A model generated the notes under the pieces. That model saw nothing but the letters and a program-made list of their open reading frames with translations, was not told the origin of the DNA and did not search any database. Shown here one piece after another: positions 48,136 through 57,871 of a stretch of 64,000 nucleotides of DNA (positions are counted from its first letter, which is position 1; each line of letters starts with the position of its first letter). The stretch spans positions 62,001-126,000 of the forward strand of contig CAVZNV010000022.1 in NCBI GenBank assembly GCA_963776735.1, written 5' to 3'. This stretch comes from PALSA-612 sp963776735 (lineage in GTDB: Bacteria > Actinomycetota > Thermoleophilia > Gaiellales > Gaiellaceae). The translations under genes and the position numbers were made by a program.

Positions 48136-49595
48136 TTCCCGGCTGGTACCGGTTGCTCTCCGAAGCCGTACTTCACGACGAGCTGCTTGACCGCCTTCAC
48201 CTCGTCGAGCCGCTTCACCGTCCGCGTGTGCGGCGCGCTCTTCACCACCTCCGCATCGTCGGCCGCCTCGCGCCCGATGGCAAGCATCGCGTCGGCAAAC
48301 GCGTCCAGCGTCTCCTTCGCCTCGGTCTCGGTCGGCTCGATCATCAGCGCCTCGGGCACGACGAGCGGGAAGTAGATCGTCGGTGGATGGAAGCCGTAGT
48401 CCATCAGCCGCTTGGCCACGTCGAGCGCGGTGACGCCGTGCTCCTTCTTCTGCCGTCGCGCGGAGAGCACGAACTCGTGCATGCAGAGCCGGTCGTACGG
48501 CAGCTCGTAGGCGTCCCTGAGCAGCGCGAGCAGGTAGTTCGCGTTCAGGACGGCCGTCTCGGACATGTCCTTCAGCTCCGGCCCGTAGGCGCGGATGTAC
48601 GCGTACGAGCGGACGAAGACGCCGAACGGGCCGGTGAAGCCGCGCACGCGCCCGATCGTCTTCGGCCGGTTCTCGTCCAGCCCGAACGTGCCGTCGTCGA
48701 GGCGCACGACCTGCGGCGACGGGATGAACGGCTCGAGGATGTCGCGAACCGCGATCGGGCCACCTCCCGGCCCGCCGCCGCCGTGCGGCTGGGAGAACGT
48801 CTTGTGCAGGTTGATGTGCACGACGTCGAAGCCCATGTCGCCGGGCCGCGCGATGCCGCAGACCGCGTTCAGGTTGGCGCCGTCGTAGTACATGAGCGCA
48901 CCGGCGCCGTGGAAGATCCGCTCGATCTTCTCGATGCCCTCGTCGAACAGGCCGAGCGTCGACGGGTTGGTAAGCATCAGCGCGGCCGTCTCCTCGTTCA
49001 CCTTGCCACGCAGGTCGTCGAGGTCGATGTTGCCTCGCTGATCGGTGGCGACGCCGACGAGCTCGTAGCCCGCCATCGTCACGCTGGCCGGATTCGTCCC
49101 GTGCGCCGTGTCGGGAATGACGACCTTGCGCCGCTGCGCTCCCTCGCCGCGACCGTCGTGGTACGCGCGGATGAGCATCAGGCCCGTCAGCTCGCCCTGC
49201 GAACCGGCGGCCGGCTGGAGCGAGACGGCGTCGAGCCCAGCGACCTCGGCGAGGATCTCCTGCAGGCGCCACATCAGCTCGAGCGCGCCCTGTGCCCCTG
49301 CGGGCTCCTGGAGCGGGTGAAGGTCGCGGAAGCCGGCCAGCAGCGCCATGCGCTCGTTCACGCGCGGGTTGTGCTTCATCGTGCAGGAGCCGAGCGGGTA
49401 GAAGCCCGTGTCGACGCCGAAGTTGCGCGTGGTCAGCTCCGTGAAGTGCCGGACGAGGTCGGGCTCGGCGATCTCGGGCAGCCGTGGCGGCTCGCCGCGT
49501 CGAAGCTCCTCGGGTACCTCGGGCGCCGCCAGATCGTGCCGGGGAAACGAGTACGCGATGCGGCCCGGGCGCGACTTCTCGTAGATCAGCTTCAT
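48132..49595 (-). CDS. gcvPB: Glycine dehydrogenase (decarboxylating) subunit 2
   Basis: The 487-residue C-terminal half of split P-protein. GFYPLGSCTMKHNPRVNE, SLQPAAGSQGELTGLM, DTAHGTNPAS, YYDGANLNAVCG and the PLP site HINLHKTFSQPHGGGGPGGGP are intact. With GcvPA it decarboxylates glycine and passes the aminomethyl group to lipoyl-GcvH. The split-P arrangement is usual in many actinobacteria and Firmicutes. Its ATG overlaps the gcvPA stop (ATGA). Confidence 0.95.
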   Translation of the reverse strand: MKLIYEKSRPGRIAYSFPRHDLAAPEVPEELRRGEPPRLPEIAEPDLVRHFTELTTRNFGVDTGFYPLGSCTMKHNPRVNERMALLAGFRDLHPLQEPAGAQGALELMWRLQEILAEVAGLDAVSLQPAAGSQGELTGLMLIRAYHDGRGEGAQRRKVVIPDTAHGTNPASVTMAGYELVGVATDQRGNIDLDDLRGKVNEETAALMLTNPSTLGLFDEGIEKIERIFHGAGALMYYDGANLNAVCGIARPGDMGFDVVHINLHKTFSQPHGGGGPGGGPIAVRDILEPFIPSPQVVRLDDGTFGLDENRPKTIGRVRGFTGPFGVFVRSYAYIRAYGPELKDMSETAVLNANYLLALLRDAYELPYDRLCMHEFVLSARRQKKEHGVTALDVAKRLMDYGFHPPTIYFPLVVPEALMIEPTETEAKETLDAFADAMLAIGREAADDAEVVKSAPHTRTVKRLDEVKAVKQLVVKYGFGEQPVPAGK

Positions 49596-50933
49596 CGCGC
49601 GACCTCGCTCAGCACTTCGACCAACCGGTCGATCTGCGCCGGGGTTCGCTTCTCCGTGACGGCCACGAGCAGCGCGTCGTCGAGCCCGGAGTAGTCGCGG
49701 CCGAGCCGGTAGCCGGGGTGGACTCCGCGCTCGCGAGCGGCCGCGATCACCTCGGCGGCGGGCCGTCCGACGCGTACGGCAAACTCCTTGAACGTTGCCT
49801 TATCTGCGAACACCGGCTCGAACCCGGCCGCCTCCAGCTCGCGTCTGGCATAGGCCGAGAGCGCCATGCACGTCTCCCCCAACTCGCGCAGGCCCTGCGG
49901 GCCGAGCCAGGACAGGTAGACGAGTCCGCCGAGAGCGAGCAGCGTCTGGTTGGTGGTGATGTTCGAGGTCGCCTTCTCGCGGCGGATGTGCTGCTCGCGC
50001 GTCGAGAGCGTCAGGACGTAGCCGCGCTCGCCGTCGGCGTCGGTCGTCTCGCCGACGATCCGCCCGGGCATGCGCCGGATGTGCTCGAGTCGCGCGGCGA
50101 GGAAGCCATAGTGCGGGCCGCCGAAGGACATCGCGTTCCCGGCGCCCTGGCCCTCGCCGATCGCGAGCGCGCAGCCGTAGCGGGCCGGAGCCTCGAGCAC
50201 GCCGAGCGAGACCGGGTCCACGTGCGCGACCGGCAGCGCGCCGGCCTCGGCGGCGGCAGCGGCCAGGTCCGGCGCAGGCTCGAGGCAGCCGAAGAAGTTC
50301 GGCTGCTGGAAGATGACGGCTGCGGCGTCCTTGGCGGCCTCCGCGACCTGGTCGGGATCGGTCGTGCCGCCGGAGTGCGGCACCTCGACCACCTCGAGCC
50401 CGAAGCCGGGCGCGTAGGTCTTCACGACCTGGCGCACCTGCGGGTTCGTCGCCTCCGTGACGACGACCTTCGAGCGTCCGGTGACGTGCCGGGCGACGAA
50501 ACAGGCGTCGGCGGCCACCGTCGTCCCGTCGTACCCGGACGCGTTCGACACGTCCATGCCGGTCAGCTCGCAGATCGCCGTCTGATACTCGAAGATCGCC
50601 TGGAGGACTCCCTGGCTCATCTCCGGCTGGTACGGCGTGTAGGCGGTCAGGAACTCGCCCCGCGAGAGCACGACGTTGACGACGGCCGGCACGTAGTGGT
50701 CGTAGATCCCGGCGCCGAGGAACGACAGCTCGACGCCGGCGTGCGCGTTCTTCGCCGCGAGCTGCTCGAGGTGCGACACGATCTCGAGCTCGGCGAGCGG
50801 CGGCTCCAGGTCGAGAGCCCGGTCGAAGCCGCACGCCCGCCGGGATGTCCCGGAACAGCTCGTCGACCGACTCGACGCCGACGGTCGCGAGCATCTGCTC
50901 GCGGTCGTCGTCGGTCAGCGCGATGTATCTCAC
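49592..50933 (-). CDS. gcvPA: Glycine dehydrogenase (decarboxylating) subunit 1, frame broken by one surplus base
   Basis: The GTG at 50933 (GTGA with gcvH) starts RYIALTDDDREQMLATVGVE...LFRDIPAGVR. The frame then fails near 50829 and resumes one base later as FDRALDLEPPLAELEIVSHLEQLAAKN and onward to the stop at 49592. Correcting it gives 446 residues, the family length. Motifs FLGAGIYDHYVPAVVN, YTPYQPEMSQGVLQAIFEYQ, ITGMDVSNASGYDG (read as LTGMDV here) and NPQVRQV are intact. Because the other subunit and GcvT/GcvH are whole, a sequence error is the likely cause. Confidence 0.88.
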
Positions 50934-51328
50934 GCGAGCTCTGCGAGCAGCTTCTGATAGGCGGCCGCATCGAGCAGGCCGTCGAGCTCGCTCGTGTCGG
51001 CCATGCGGATCCGGATCAGCCAGCCGTCGCCGTACGGGTCGTCGTTCACCGTCTCCGGCTCCTCGACGACCTTCTGGTTGACGGCGAGCACCTCGCCCGA
51101 AAGCGGTGCGATCAGGTCTGACACGGCCTTCACGGACTCGACCTCGCCGTACGGCGTGTCCTTGCCGATCGTCGCGCCGACGTCGGGCGGCTCGTAGTGG
51201 ACGAGCTCGCCGAGAGAGTCCTGCGCGTACCAGGTGATCCCCAGCGTCGCCTCGTCTCCGTCGATTTTCGCCCAGTCGTGCTCGTGGTGGTAGCGCAGGC
51301 CGTCGGGGTAGCTCTCGGACGCCGCCAT
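50930..51328 (-). CDS. gcvH: Glycine cleavage system H protein
   Basis: The 132-residue lipoyl carrier has the lipoylation motif GEVESVKAVSDLIAP (Lys in ESVKA), preceded by GITWYAQDSLGELVHYEPPDVG, and the C-terminal NDDPYGDGWLIRI. It shuttles the aminomethyl group from P- to T-protein. It starts 3 bases after gcvT and is coupled to gcvPA. Confidence 0.95.
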   Translation of the reverse strand: MAASESYPDGLRYHHEHDWAKIDGDEATLGITWYAQDSLGELVHYEPPDVGATIGKDTPYGEVESVKAVSDLIAPLSGEVLAVNQKVVEEPETVNDDPYGDGWLIRIRMADTSELDGLLDAAAYQKLLAELA

Positions 51329-51331
51329 GTC

Positions 51332-52396
51332 TCAGTGCTCCTCTCGCTTGTAGATCGGTTTCTTGACGATCTTCGCCCTTCGCGGCTTGCCGCGCACGTC
51401 GATCGTGATCTCGGTTTCCGGCGTGGCCAGATCCGCCGGGACGTAGCCCATCCCGATGCCGACGTCGAGCATCGGCGAATGCGTGCCCGACGTGACCTCG
51501 CCGCCCTCGGCGATCGGCATGCCATGACGAGGGATCGCCTTCTCCTGCATGACGAACGCGGCCAGCCGCTGCGCCGGACCCGCCTCCTTGATCTCTCGCA
51601 GCACGTCGGCGCCCGTGAAGTCGCGGCCGTCGAGGGCGCAAACCCAGCCGAGCCCGGCCGAGATCGCGTCGGTGTCCTGCGTGATGTCGTTTCCGTGCAG
51701 CGGGTAGCAGACCTCGAGCCGCAATGTGTCGCGCGCGCCCAGCCCGCACGGCGTGACGCCGCGTGCGAGCACGCGCTCCCACAGGTCGCCGGCCTCGTCG
51801 GCCATGACCAGCAGCTCGACGCCGTTCTCGCCCGTATAGCCCGTGCGGTTGACCATGCAGGCGATGCCGTCGATCTCGCCCTCGGCGAAGGTGAACGCGG
51901 GCGCGTCGTCGAGCCCCAGCTTCTCCAGCGACCGCGGGCCCTGGACGGCGATCAGCCCGTACTCGTCGGAGATGTCGCGCACGTCCGAGCCGGAGATCTC
52001 GCGCTCGCGCAGCCAGTCGACGGCCGCCTCGCGGTTGCCGGCGTTCACGATCAGGAGGTAGCGGCAGCGGTCGAGGCGATAGACGATCAGGTCGTCGACG
52101 ATCCCGCCGCGCTCGTTCGTCAGCAGCGTGTACTGCGCCTGGCCGACGTCGAGCCGCTTGACGTCGTTCGAGAGCAGCCCGTCCAGCAGCTCTTCCGCCC
52201 GCGGCCCCTCGACGTCGATCTCGCCCATGTGCGAAACGTCGAACGCGCCGGCGTCCGTGCGGACGGCGAGGTGCTCGGGGATGACGCCCTCGTACTGGAC
52301 CGGCATCTCCCAGCCGGCGAACAGCACCATTCGCGCGCCGAGCGCGACGTGATGCTCGTAGAGCGGCGTGCGTCGGAGGCCGGCCTCGGGGGGCAC
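51332..52396 (-). CDS. gcvT: Aminomethyltransferase (glycine cleavage T protein)
   Basis: The 354-residue protein is of family length. LRRTPLYEHHVALGARMVLFAGWEMPVQY, DVSHMGEIDVEGP, VNRTGYTGENGVELLV, the CGLGARDTLRLEVCYPLHGND folate-binding region and a C-terminal beta-barrel (SGTHSPMLDVGIGMGYVP) are all present. It moves the methylene group to tetrahydrofolate and releases ammonia. It begins 27 bases after the ftsZ stop, with no room for a glycine riboswitch, so it depends on the division-gene transcript. Confidence 0.95.
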   Translation of the reverse strand: MPPEAGLRRTPLYEHHVALGARMVLFAGWEMPVQYEGVIPEHLAVRTDAGAFDVSHMGEIDVEGPRAEELLDGLLSNDVKRLDVGQAQYTLLTNERGGIVDDLIVYRLDRCRYLLIVNAGNREAAVDWLREREISGSDVRDISDEYGLIAVQGPRSLEKLGLDDAPAFTFAEGEIDGIACMVNRTGYTGENGVELLVMADEAGDLWERVLARGVTPCGLGARDTLRLEVCYPLHGNDITQDTDAISAGLGWVCALDGRDFTGADVLREIKEAGPAQRLAAFVMQEKAIPRHGMPIAEGGEVTSGTHSPMLDVGIGMGYVPADLATPETEITIDVRGKPRRAKIVKKPIYKREEH

Positions 52397-52423
52397 GGCC
52401 GGGATGCTAACGACGCGGCGAGA

Positions 52424-53531
52424 TCAGGAGTCGCGCAGGAACGAGGGCACGTCGAGCACCTCGTCCGGGATCTCGAACGACTCGGACCGCTTCTCCTCGC
52501 GCGGAGGAGCCGACGGCGTCGCCACCGGCTCGCGCTGTGTGCGCGGCTCGACGGTGGGCGTCGTGCGCCGGCGGCGTCGATGCTGCTCACCGAAGCCGGT
52601 CGCGATCACGGTCACGCGCAGGTCGTCGCTTCAACGCCTCGTCCACGACGGCGCCGAAGATGATGTTGGCATCGCTCGACGCGGCGCTCGTCACGACCTC
52701 GGCAGCCTCGCTCACCTCGAACAGGCCCATGTCGGCCGGGCCTGTGACATTGAGCAGGATGCCGCTCGCACCGTCGATCGAGGAGTCGAGCAGCGGCGAC
52801 GAGACGGCCTTCGACGCCGCCTCCTTGGCGCGGTTCTCGCCGTGGCCGATGCCGATGCCCATCAGCGCGCTGCCGGCCTGCTTCATGATCGTACGCACGT
52901 CGGCGAAGTCGAGGTTGATCAGGCCGGGGATCGTGATCAGGTCGGTGATGCCCTGGACGCCCTGGCGGAGCACGTCGTCGGCGAGACGGAAGGCGTCCAC
53001 GACCGACGTGTCCTTGTCGATCACCTGGAGGAGCCGATCGTTCTCGATCACGATCACGGTGTCGACGCGTTCCTGCAGGTCGCCAATGCCCTGCTGCGCG
53101 ATGCTCGCGCGCCGCATCCCCTCGAACGAGAACGGCCGCGTGACGACACCGACGGTGAGCGCGCCGATCTCCTGCGCGAGATCGGCGACGATCGGCGCGG
53201 CGCCCGTTCCGGTGCCGCCGCCCTCGCCGGCGGTGACGAAGACCATGTCGGCGCCTTTCAGCGCCTCCTTCAGCTCGTCGCGCGTCTCCTGTGCCGCGGC
53301 ACGCCCGACCTCGGGGTTGGCGCCCGCACCGAGACCGCGTGTGACGGCCTCGCCGATGTGGATCTTCACGTCGGCGTCGCTCATCAAGAGCGCCTGCGCG
53401 TCCGTGTTGACTCCGATGAACTCGACGCCGGCGAGCCCCGCGTCGACCATCCGGTTGACGGCGTTCGTTCCGCCGCCGCCGACTCCGACGACCTTGATGA
53501 CCGCGACGTAGTTTCCGGATTGACCTCTCAT
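52424..53531 (-). CDS. ftsZ: Cell division protein FtsZ, frame broken by one surplus base near the C-terminus
   Basis: The GTPase body (53531 to about 52630) has GGGGTNAVNRMVDAGL, the tubulin signature AGEGGGTGTGAAP, and the T7 loop NLDFADVRTIM. At about 52628, after VVDEALK, the frame must shift by one base to continue DDLRVTVIATGFGEQHRRRRR, a Pro/Arg/Glu linker and the conserved tail DEVLDVPSFLRDS. That tail is the docking peptide for membrane tethers such as SepF. Restored length is 368 residues. FtsZ is essential, so the break is almost certainly a sequence error. Confidence 0.92.
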
Positions 53532-53617
53532 CGGTTTCTGCCTCTCACGCGGGTATCGACAGAGCGAGACTGAACCTTTACTGGAGCGTTACTACCTCGT
53601 TCGGCGAGCAGGTCTCC

Positions 53618-53646
53618 AGGGTAGGCACTCCTGTTTTCCCTGTCAA
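53618..53646 (-). promoter_or_regulatory. Promoter of ftsZ
   Basis: TTGACA (53646-53641) and TACCCT (53623-53618) are separated by 17 bases, about 87 bases upstream of the ftsZ ATG. The gap between ftsQ and ftsZ is 148 bases, the largest in the division cluster, and holds no ftsA. Confidence 0.6.
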
Positions 53647-53679
53647 TCGGAAACTCCTGCTTTTCCAAAACTACAACAC

Positions 53680-54505
53680 TCAGCCTTGACCTGAGACTTG
53701 AGAGTTGGTGGAGCCGGCCGGATAGCCGGCGACCGCCCGTGTCGGAACGCTCACGTCGATGTAGGAAGCACCGCTCGACTGCGGGACGATCGCCGCTGCG
53801 ACGGCCAGCTTGACGGCCAGGTTGCTCAGGTCGCCGAGCCGGACCTGCTCCCCGCCGGCGAGCTGCATCACGATTTGCCCTCCACCGTCGTCCTCGACGG
53901 AGAGGACGTGCGCCGGGAAGTGAGCGCCGCGGAGGGCGGCCGCGACCGTGACCGAATCGCCGGTCTCGACCGGGGCGCCGACGGCGACGTCCGTCTCCGC
54001 GGCGAGCCAGATGCGCGGCAGCGGCGGGTATGTGCCCGGGCGCAGGGTCCTGCAGTACCCGCCCGCTCGCCGACACGAGCCACGCCTCGGCCGCCTTCCG
54101 GAGCACCGCGACGGGCTGCTCGACAGTGACCGCGACCTTGAGCGTGTGCGGGAAGTCGCGGTCGTAGCTCACACGCGCGATCTGCGGGAGCCCGGCGAGC
54201 CGACGGTTTGCGGCCGAGCTGCTGAACGAGACGAGGCTCCCGCCCTCGAGCGGTGCGAGCGCGGTCCGGATTCGGGTGGCCAGCGCCGGCGGCGCCCCCT
54301 GAACGTCGATCCGCTGCACTGCGAAGATCGACGTCTCGCGCGCGATCACGTATGCGCCCGCGGCGAGGGCGATCAACCCGAAGCCGACGGCAAGCGACCG
54401 GCCGCTCGGAAGCCACCGTGCATGCCATGCCTGCCGGGTCGGACGCCGCGCCAGCGCGACCGTGCCCGTGCGCGCAGGCGTCCGCGATCGTCGTCTCCCG
54501 GCCAC
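53680..54505 (-). CDS. ftsQ: Cell division protein FtsQ, frame broken by one surplus base
   Basis: From the GTG at 54505 the product has a basic cytoplasmic tail and one membrane helix (LAVGFGLIALAAGAYVIA). The POTRA domain (IFAVQRIDVQGAPPALATRI...LVSFSSSAANRRLAGLPQIARVSYDRDFPHTLKVAVTVEQPVAVL) follows, into the beta domain. Near 54051 one surplus base breaks the frame; it resumes as TLRPGTYPPLPRIWLAAETDV and ends MQLAGGEQVRLGDLSNLAVK...SYIDVSVPTRAVAG. Restored length is 274. FtsQ bridges septal peptidoglycan synthesis and the division ring. Confidence 0.85.
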
Positions 54506-54536
54506 GGCGCGGACTTCGCCTTGGCCGACGCGCTTC

Positions 54537-55457
54537 CTACCCGGGGAGCTCGCCCGCGGGCGGAAGCTCGAGCGCGCCGACGAGCTCGACCTCGCGCTCG
54601 AGCACGACACCGAACTCGTGGAGCGCACGCCGCCTCGCCTCGGCCATGAGCGCGAGCGCGTCCGCAGCCGTCGCGGTACCCGTGTTCTCGATGAAGTTGG
54701 CGTGCACCGGCGAGATGCGTGCGCCGCCGATCGCGTGGCCCTTGAGCCCACACGCCTCGATCATCCGACCGGCACCAAGCTCGTGGTCGGGGTTCTTGAA
54801 CACGCTGCCGAACGTGCGGCGGTTGGTCGGCTGCGTCGCCTTGCGCCGGGCGTTGAGCTCAGCCACGGACTGCTTGACGTCGTCCGTCGGTCGCGGGTGG
54901 AGCCGGAACTCGACGCGCGCAACGATCTGCCCGGGTTTCAGAACCGAGTGTCGGTAGCCGAGGTCGAGCTCGGCAAGCGTCAGCCAGCCGGCGCCCGTGG
55001 GATCGACGACCAGCGCGCGCTCGAGCACCTCCGACCAGTCGCTGCCGTAGGCGCCAGCGTTCATGCGCACTCCGCCACCGGCCGTGCCCGGGATCGCGCA
55101 CGCGAACTCGAACCCGCCCAGCCCGGCACGCCTGGCCCGGTGGAGCGCGACCGCATTTGCTGCGCCGCCGCCGGCCACGAGCAAGTCGTGCTGGATCTCG
55201 ACCATGGCGAGATCGCCGGCGAGTCGGACGACCAGCGCATCGACGCCCTCGTCGGCGGCGAGGAGGTTCGAGCCGAGGCCGATCGGGACGATCGCAAGGC
55301 CGCGCGCCGCCGCCCACGCCACGACGTGCTCGAGCTCTTCGAGCGTTTGCGGCTGGGCCAGCACCCTGGCCGGCCCGCCGATACCGACTGTCGTCAACCG
55401 CGCGAGCGGAACGTGTTCCTCGACCGAGACTGCCCCGATCTGTGGACTCGTTGTCAC
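54537..55457 (-). CDS. murB: UDP-N-acetylenolpyruvoylglucosamine reductase
   Basis: This 306-residue flavoenzyme has TTVGIGGPARVLA and GLGSNLLAADEGVDALVV for FAD binding, AIPGTAGGGVRMNAGAYG, and the substrate and proton-relay region TFGSVFKNPDH, with the Ser and Lys. The late ISPVHANFIENTGTATAADALAL carries the conserved Glu. It reduces the enolpyruvyl ether to MurNAc using NADPH. A 118-base gap separates it from murC. Confidence 0.95.
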   Translation of the reverse strand: MTTSPQIGAVSVEEHVPLARLTTVGIGGPARVLAQPQTLEELEHVVAWAAARGLAIVPIGLGSNLLAADEGVDALVVRLAGDLAMVEIQHDLLVAGGGAANAVALHRARRAGLGGFEFACAIPGTAGGGVRMNAGAYGSDWSEVLERALVVDPTGAGWLTLAELDLGYRHSVLKPGQIVARVEFRLHPRPTDDVKQSVAELNARRKATQPTNRRTFGSVFKNPDHELGAGRMIEACGLKGHAIGGARISPVHANFIENTGTATAADALALMAEARRRALHEFGVVLEREVELVGALELPPAGELPG

Positions 55458-55521
55458 AGTTCTTTCACGCTTCGGCGCCAGACAGGTGACGATTTTCGCG
55501 CTACCCTCAAAAGCGGGGGCA

Positions 55522-55537
55522 GGGCGCGAAAGCGCCC
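55522..55537 (-). terminator. Hairpin between murC and murB
   Basis: GGGCGC and GCGCCC close on a 4-base loop, within a longer G/C tract (about 55515-55545). It could attenuate or partially terminate the transcript before murB. Confidence 0.35.
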
Positions 55538-55575
55538 CCGGGGGGAGACAAATTGTGTGGGGGCGCGGCGTGGGG

Positions 55576-56814
55576 TCACCGCGGCTTCCGGGTGGAGAGG
55601 GTTTCGAGCAGCGGACGCACCGCCTGGATCACGTCGTCTGCGCCCTGGGCGAGGACGACGTCGCCCGGGCGGGCTCGACGGGCAATGAACTCCGCGGCGT
55701 CGGACAGGTCCGGTGTCCACCCGAGCGGCATGCCGGGTCTGAGCTCCGTCAGCCGATCGACCACGAGCTTCCCCGACACGCCGTCCAGGCGCGACTCGCT
55801 CGAGCCGTTCACGTCCGCAACCGCCACCACGTCTGCCGTCGCCAGCGCGGCGGCCAGTTCGCGCGCAAGGTGACGCGTTCGTGAGTACCGGAGCGGACGG
55901 AAGACGACGAGGACCCGGCCGTCGCCGGCCAGCTCGTGCGCCGTGGCGATCGTCACCGCGATCTCGGCCGGATGGTGACCGTAGTCGCTGATCACCTCGA
56001 CACCGGCCTCGGTGCCGTGGAGCTCGAAGCGGTGCCCGGCACCGCTGTAGCCGCCGATCACGCGCAACGAATCCGCGCGCGGGATTCCCGCGAGCTCCAG
56101 GGCCGCAACGGCTGCGGCCGCGTTCGCGCGGTTGTGCGCTCCTGGGACGCCGAGCTCGACGTCCAGCGGCTCGAGCTCGTTTCCGCGCACGACGTGCTCC
56201 GCGCCGGTGAGCCAGCCTTCGAAGAACTCGTCCACCTCGGCCAGTGAGCCGAACGCGACGTGGTGGTCGAAGTCCACGTTTGTGAGCACCGCGATTGTCG
56301 GGCGGAGCAGTGCGACCGAGCGGTCGTGTTCGTCGCCCTCGGTCACGAGCCACCCGTTCCCGGCGCGTGCGCTGCCGCCCAGCTGCGGCACCTCCGTCCC
56401 GAGCACGAACGCAGGGTCGCGACCCAGCTCCTGCAGGCAGTACGCGATCATCGCGCCGGTCGTCGTCTTGCCATGGGTGCCGCCGACGACGATCGACGGA
56501 CGCGCCGAGACGATCTCCGCGAGCAGCTCGCCGCGGTGGAGCGCCCGCGACGCCGCGACGACCTCGGGGTTGTCGCGCGGCACGGCCGACGAGAACACAG
56601 CCTCGGCGCCCGCGGGCACGTTCTCGGCTCGCTGAGGCCCGATCCGGACGTCGATGCCGGCCTCGCGCAGCGCCGGAGTGAACCGCGACTCCCTCAGATC
56701 GGAGCCGCCGACCTCGCCTCCGAGGCCGGCTGCGAGGATCGCAAGCGCGTTCATGCCGTCGCCGCAGATGCCGACGAACCAGAGCCGCCGTCCGGTGAGC
56801 TCACCGCCCGGCAA
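55576..56814 (-). CDS. murC: UDP-N-acetylmuramate-L-alanine ligase
   Basis: The TTG start lies inside the end of murG, giving 412 residues. WFVGICGDGMNALAILAAG is the UDP-binding loop, VGGTHGKTTTGAMIAY the ATP P-loop, and VLTNVDFDHHVAFGS, GVPGAHNRANAAAAVAAL and ISDYGHHPAEI are Mur-ligase signatures. It adds L-Ala to UDP-MurNAc. It is slightly shorter than most MurC (about 450). Confidence 0.93.
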   Translation of the reverse strand: MPGGELTGRRLWFVGICGDGMNALAILAAGLGGEVGGSDLRESRFTPALREAGIDVRIGPQRAENVPAGAEAVFSSAVPRDNPEVVAASRALHRGELLAEIVSARPSIVVGGTHGKTTTGAMIAYCLQELGRDPAFVLGTEVPQLGGSARAGNGWLVTEGDEHDRSVALLRPTIAVLTNVDFDHHVAFGSLAEVDEFFEGWLTGAEHVVRGNELEPLDVELGVPGAHNRANAAAAVAALELAGIPRADSLRVIGGYSGAGHRFELHGTEAGVEVISDYGHHPAEIAVTIATAHELAGDGRVLVVFRPLRYSRTRHLARELAAALATADVVAVADVNGSSESRLDGVSGKLVVDRLTELRPGMPLGWTPDLSDAAEFIARRARPGDVVLAQGADDVIQAVRPLLETLSTRKPR

Positions 56815-57871
56815 GCGCGATCAGCTCCTCCGCGATCTCGTCGGCTGCGTTCGGACGGGCCGCCTCCAGCATCCGCTGCGACATCTCAGCCAGCCGGGCC
56901 GGGTCGCCGAGCAACTCCCGGACCAGCCCCGGCACCCGGCCGAGCTCGGTGTCGGGCACGACGACCGCGGCTCCCGCCTGCTCGAAGTAGCGCGCGTTCT
57001 TCGCCTGGTGATCGGCGGTCGCGTGCGGGTAGGGGACGAGCACAGCGGGCTTCCCCGCGTACGCCAGGTCGTAGACGGAGCCGCCGGCCCGTGCGAGCAC
57101 GAGGTCGCTGGCGCCGAGCGCAGCGCCGAACCGGTGCGTGTACGGCAGGAGCCGGTAGTCAGGACGCGACACGCGGTCGCGCAGCGACTCGTAGTCGCGC
57201 TCGCCGGCGAGATGGAGCACAGCCGGGCCTTCGGCGCCGAACTCGTTCACGACCAGCTCGTTGAGGCTTCGTGCGCCCTGGCTGCCGCCGAACACGAGCA
57301 GCACCGGACCGTCCTCCGGCAGCTCGAACAGGCGCCGTCCCTCCTCGCGCGACGTCGGGTGCGATCGGGACGGCACGGGCCGGCCGGTCACACGGAACTT
57401 CGGCGGCTCGCGCCCCTCGATGGGAAAGGAGAGGAAGACACGTCGCGCGAACGGCGCCGCCAGCCGGTTCGCGAGCCCGAGGTGCGAGTCGGCCTCGGTC
57501 AGCGCGGCCGGAATGCCGCGCGTCCAGGCGGCGAGCACCATCGGCCCGCCGACGTAGCCGCCGCCGCCGAGGACGACGTCCGGCTGCCGCCGGGCGAGGA
57601 TCTCACGGCACTCGAGCGGCGCCCGGCCCGCCAGAGCGAGCGACCGCAGCAGCGCCAGGCTCGCCTCGCGGGGAAAGCCGGAGACACGGAACGGATCGAA
57701 CTCGAAGCCCGCTTCAGGAACGAGCTGCGCCTCGAGCCGATCCGGCGACCCGGCGAAGGTCACTCGTACGCCGCGGCTCTGCAGCGCTTCCCCGATCGCG
57801 ATCGACGGCGCTACGTGGCCGCCGGTTCCCCCGGCCGCGATCACGCACGCGAGCTTGCCGTTCGACTGCAT
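56801..57871 (-). CDS. murG: Peptidoglycan GlcNAc transferase
   Basis: From the ATG at 57871 the protein opens CVIAAGGTGGHVAPSIAIGEAL, the diphosphate-binding G loop. It also has DVVLGGGGYVGGPMVLAAW, the second G loop VFGGSQGARSLNELV, and the UDP-GlcNAc site LARAGGSVYDLAYAGKPAVLVPYPHATADHQAKNA. It converts lipid I to lipid II on the inner membrane face. The murC start overlaps its last codons by 14 bases. Confidence 0.95.
   Translation of the reverse strand: MQSNGKLACVIAAGGTGGHVAPSIAIGEALQSRGVRVTFAGSPDRLEAQLVPEAGFEFDPFRVSGFPREASLALLRSLALAGRAPLECREILARRQPDVVLGGGGYVGGPMVLAAWTRGIPAALTEADSHLGLANRLAAPFARRVFLSFPIEGREPPKFRVTGRPVPSRSHPTSREEGRRLFELPEDGPVLLVFGGSQGARSLNELVVNEFGAEGPAVLHLAGERDYESLRDRVSRPDYRLLPYTHRFGAALGASDLVLARAGGSVYDLAYAGKPAVLVPYPHATADHQAKNARYFEQAGAAVVVPDTELGRVPGLVRELLGDPARLAEMSQRMLEAARPNAADEIAEELIALAGR

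Noticed and set aside
52397..52423. Glycine riboswitch before gcvT
   Set aside because: Only 27 bases separate ftsZ and gcvT, far too short for a glycine aptamer.
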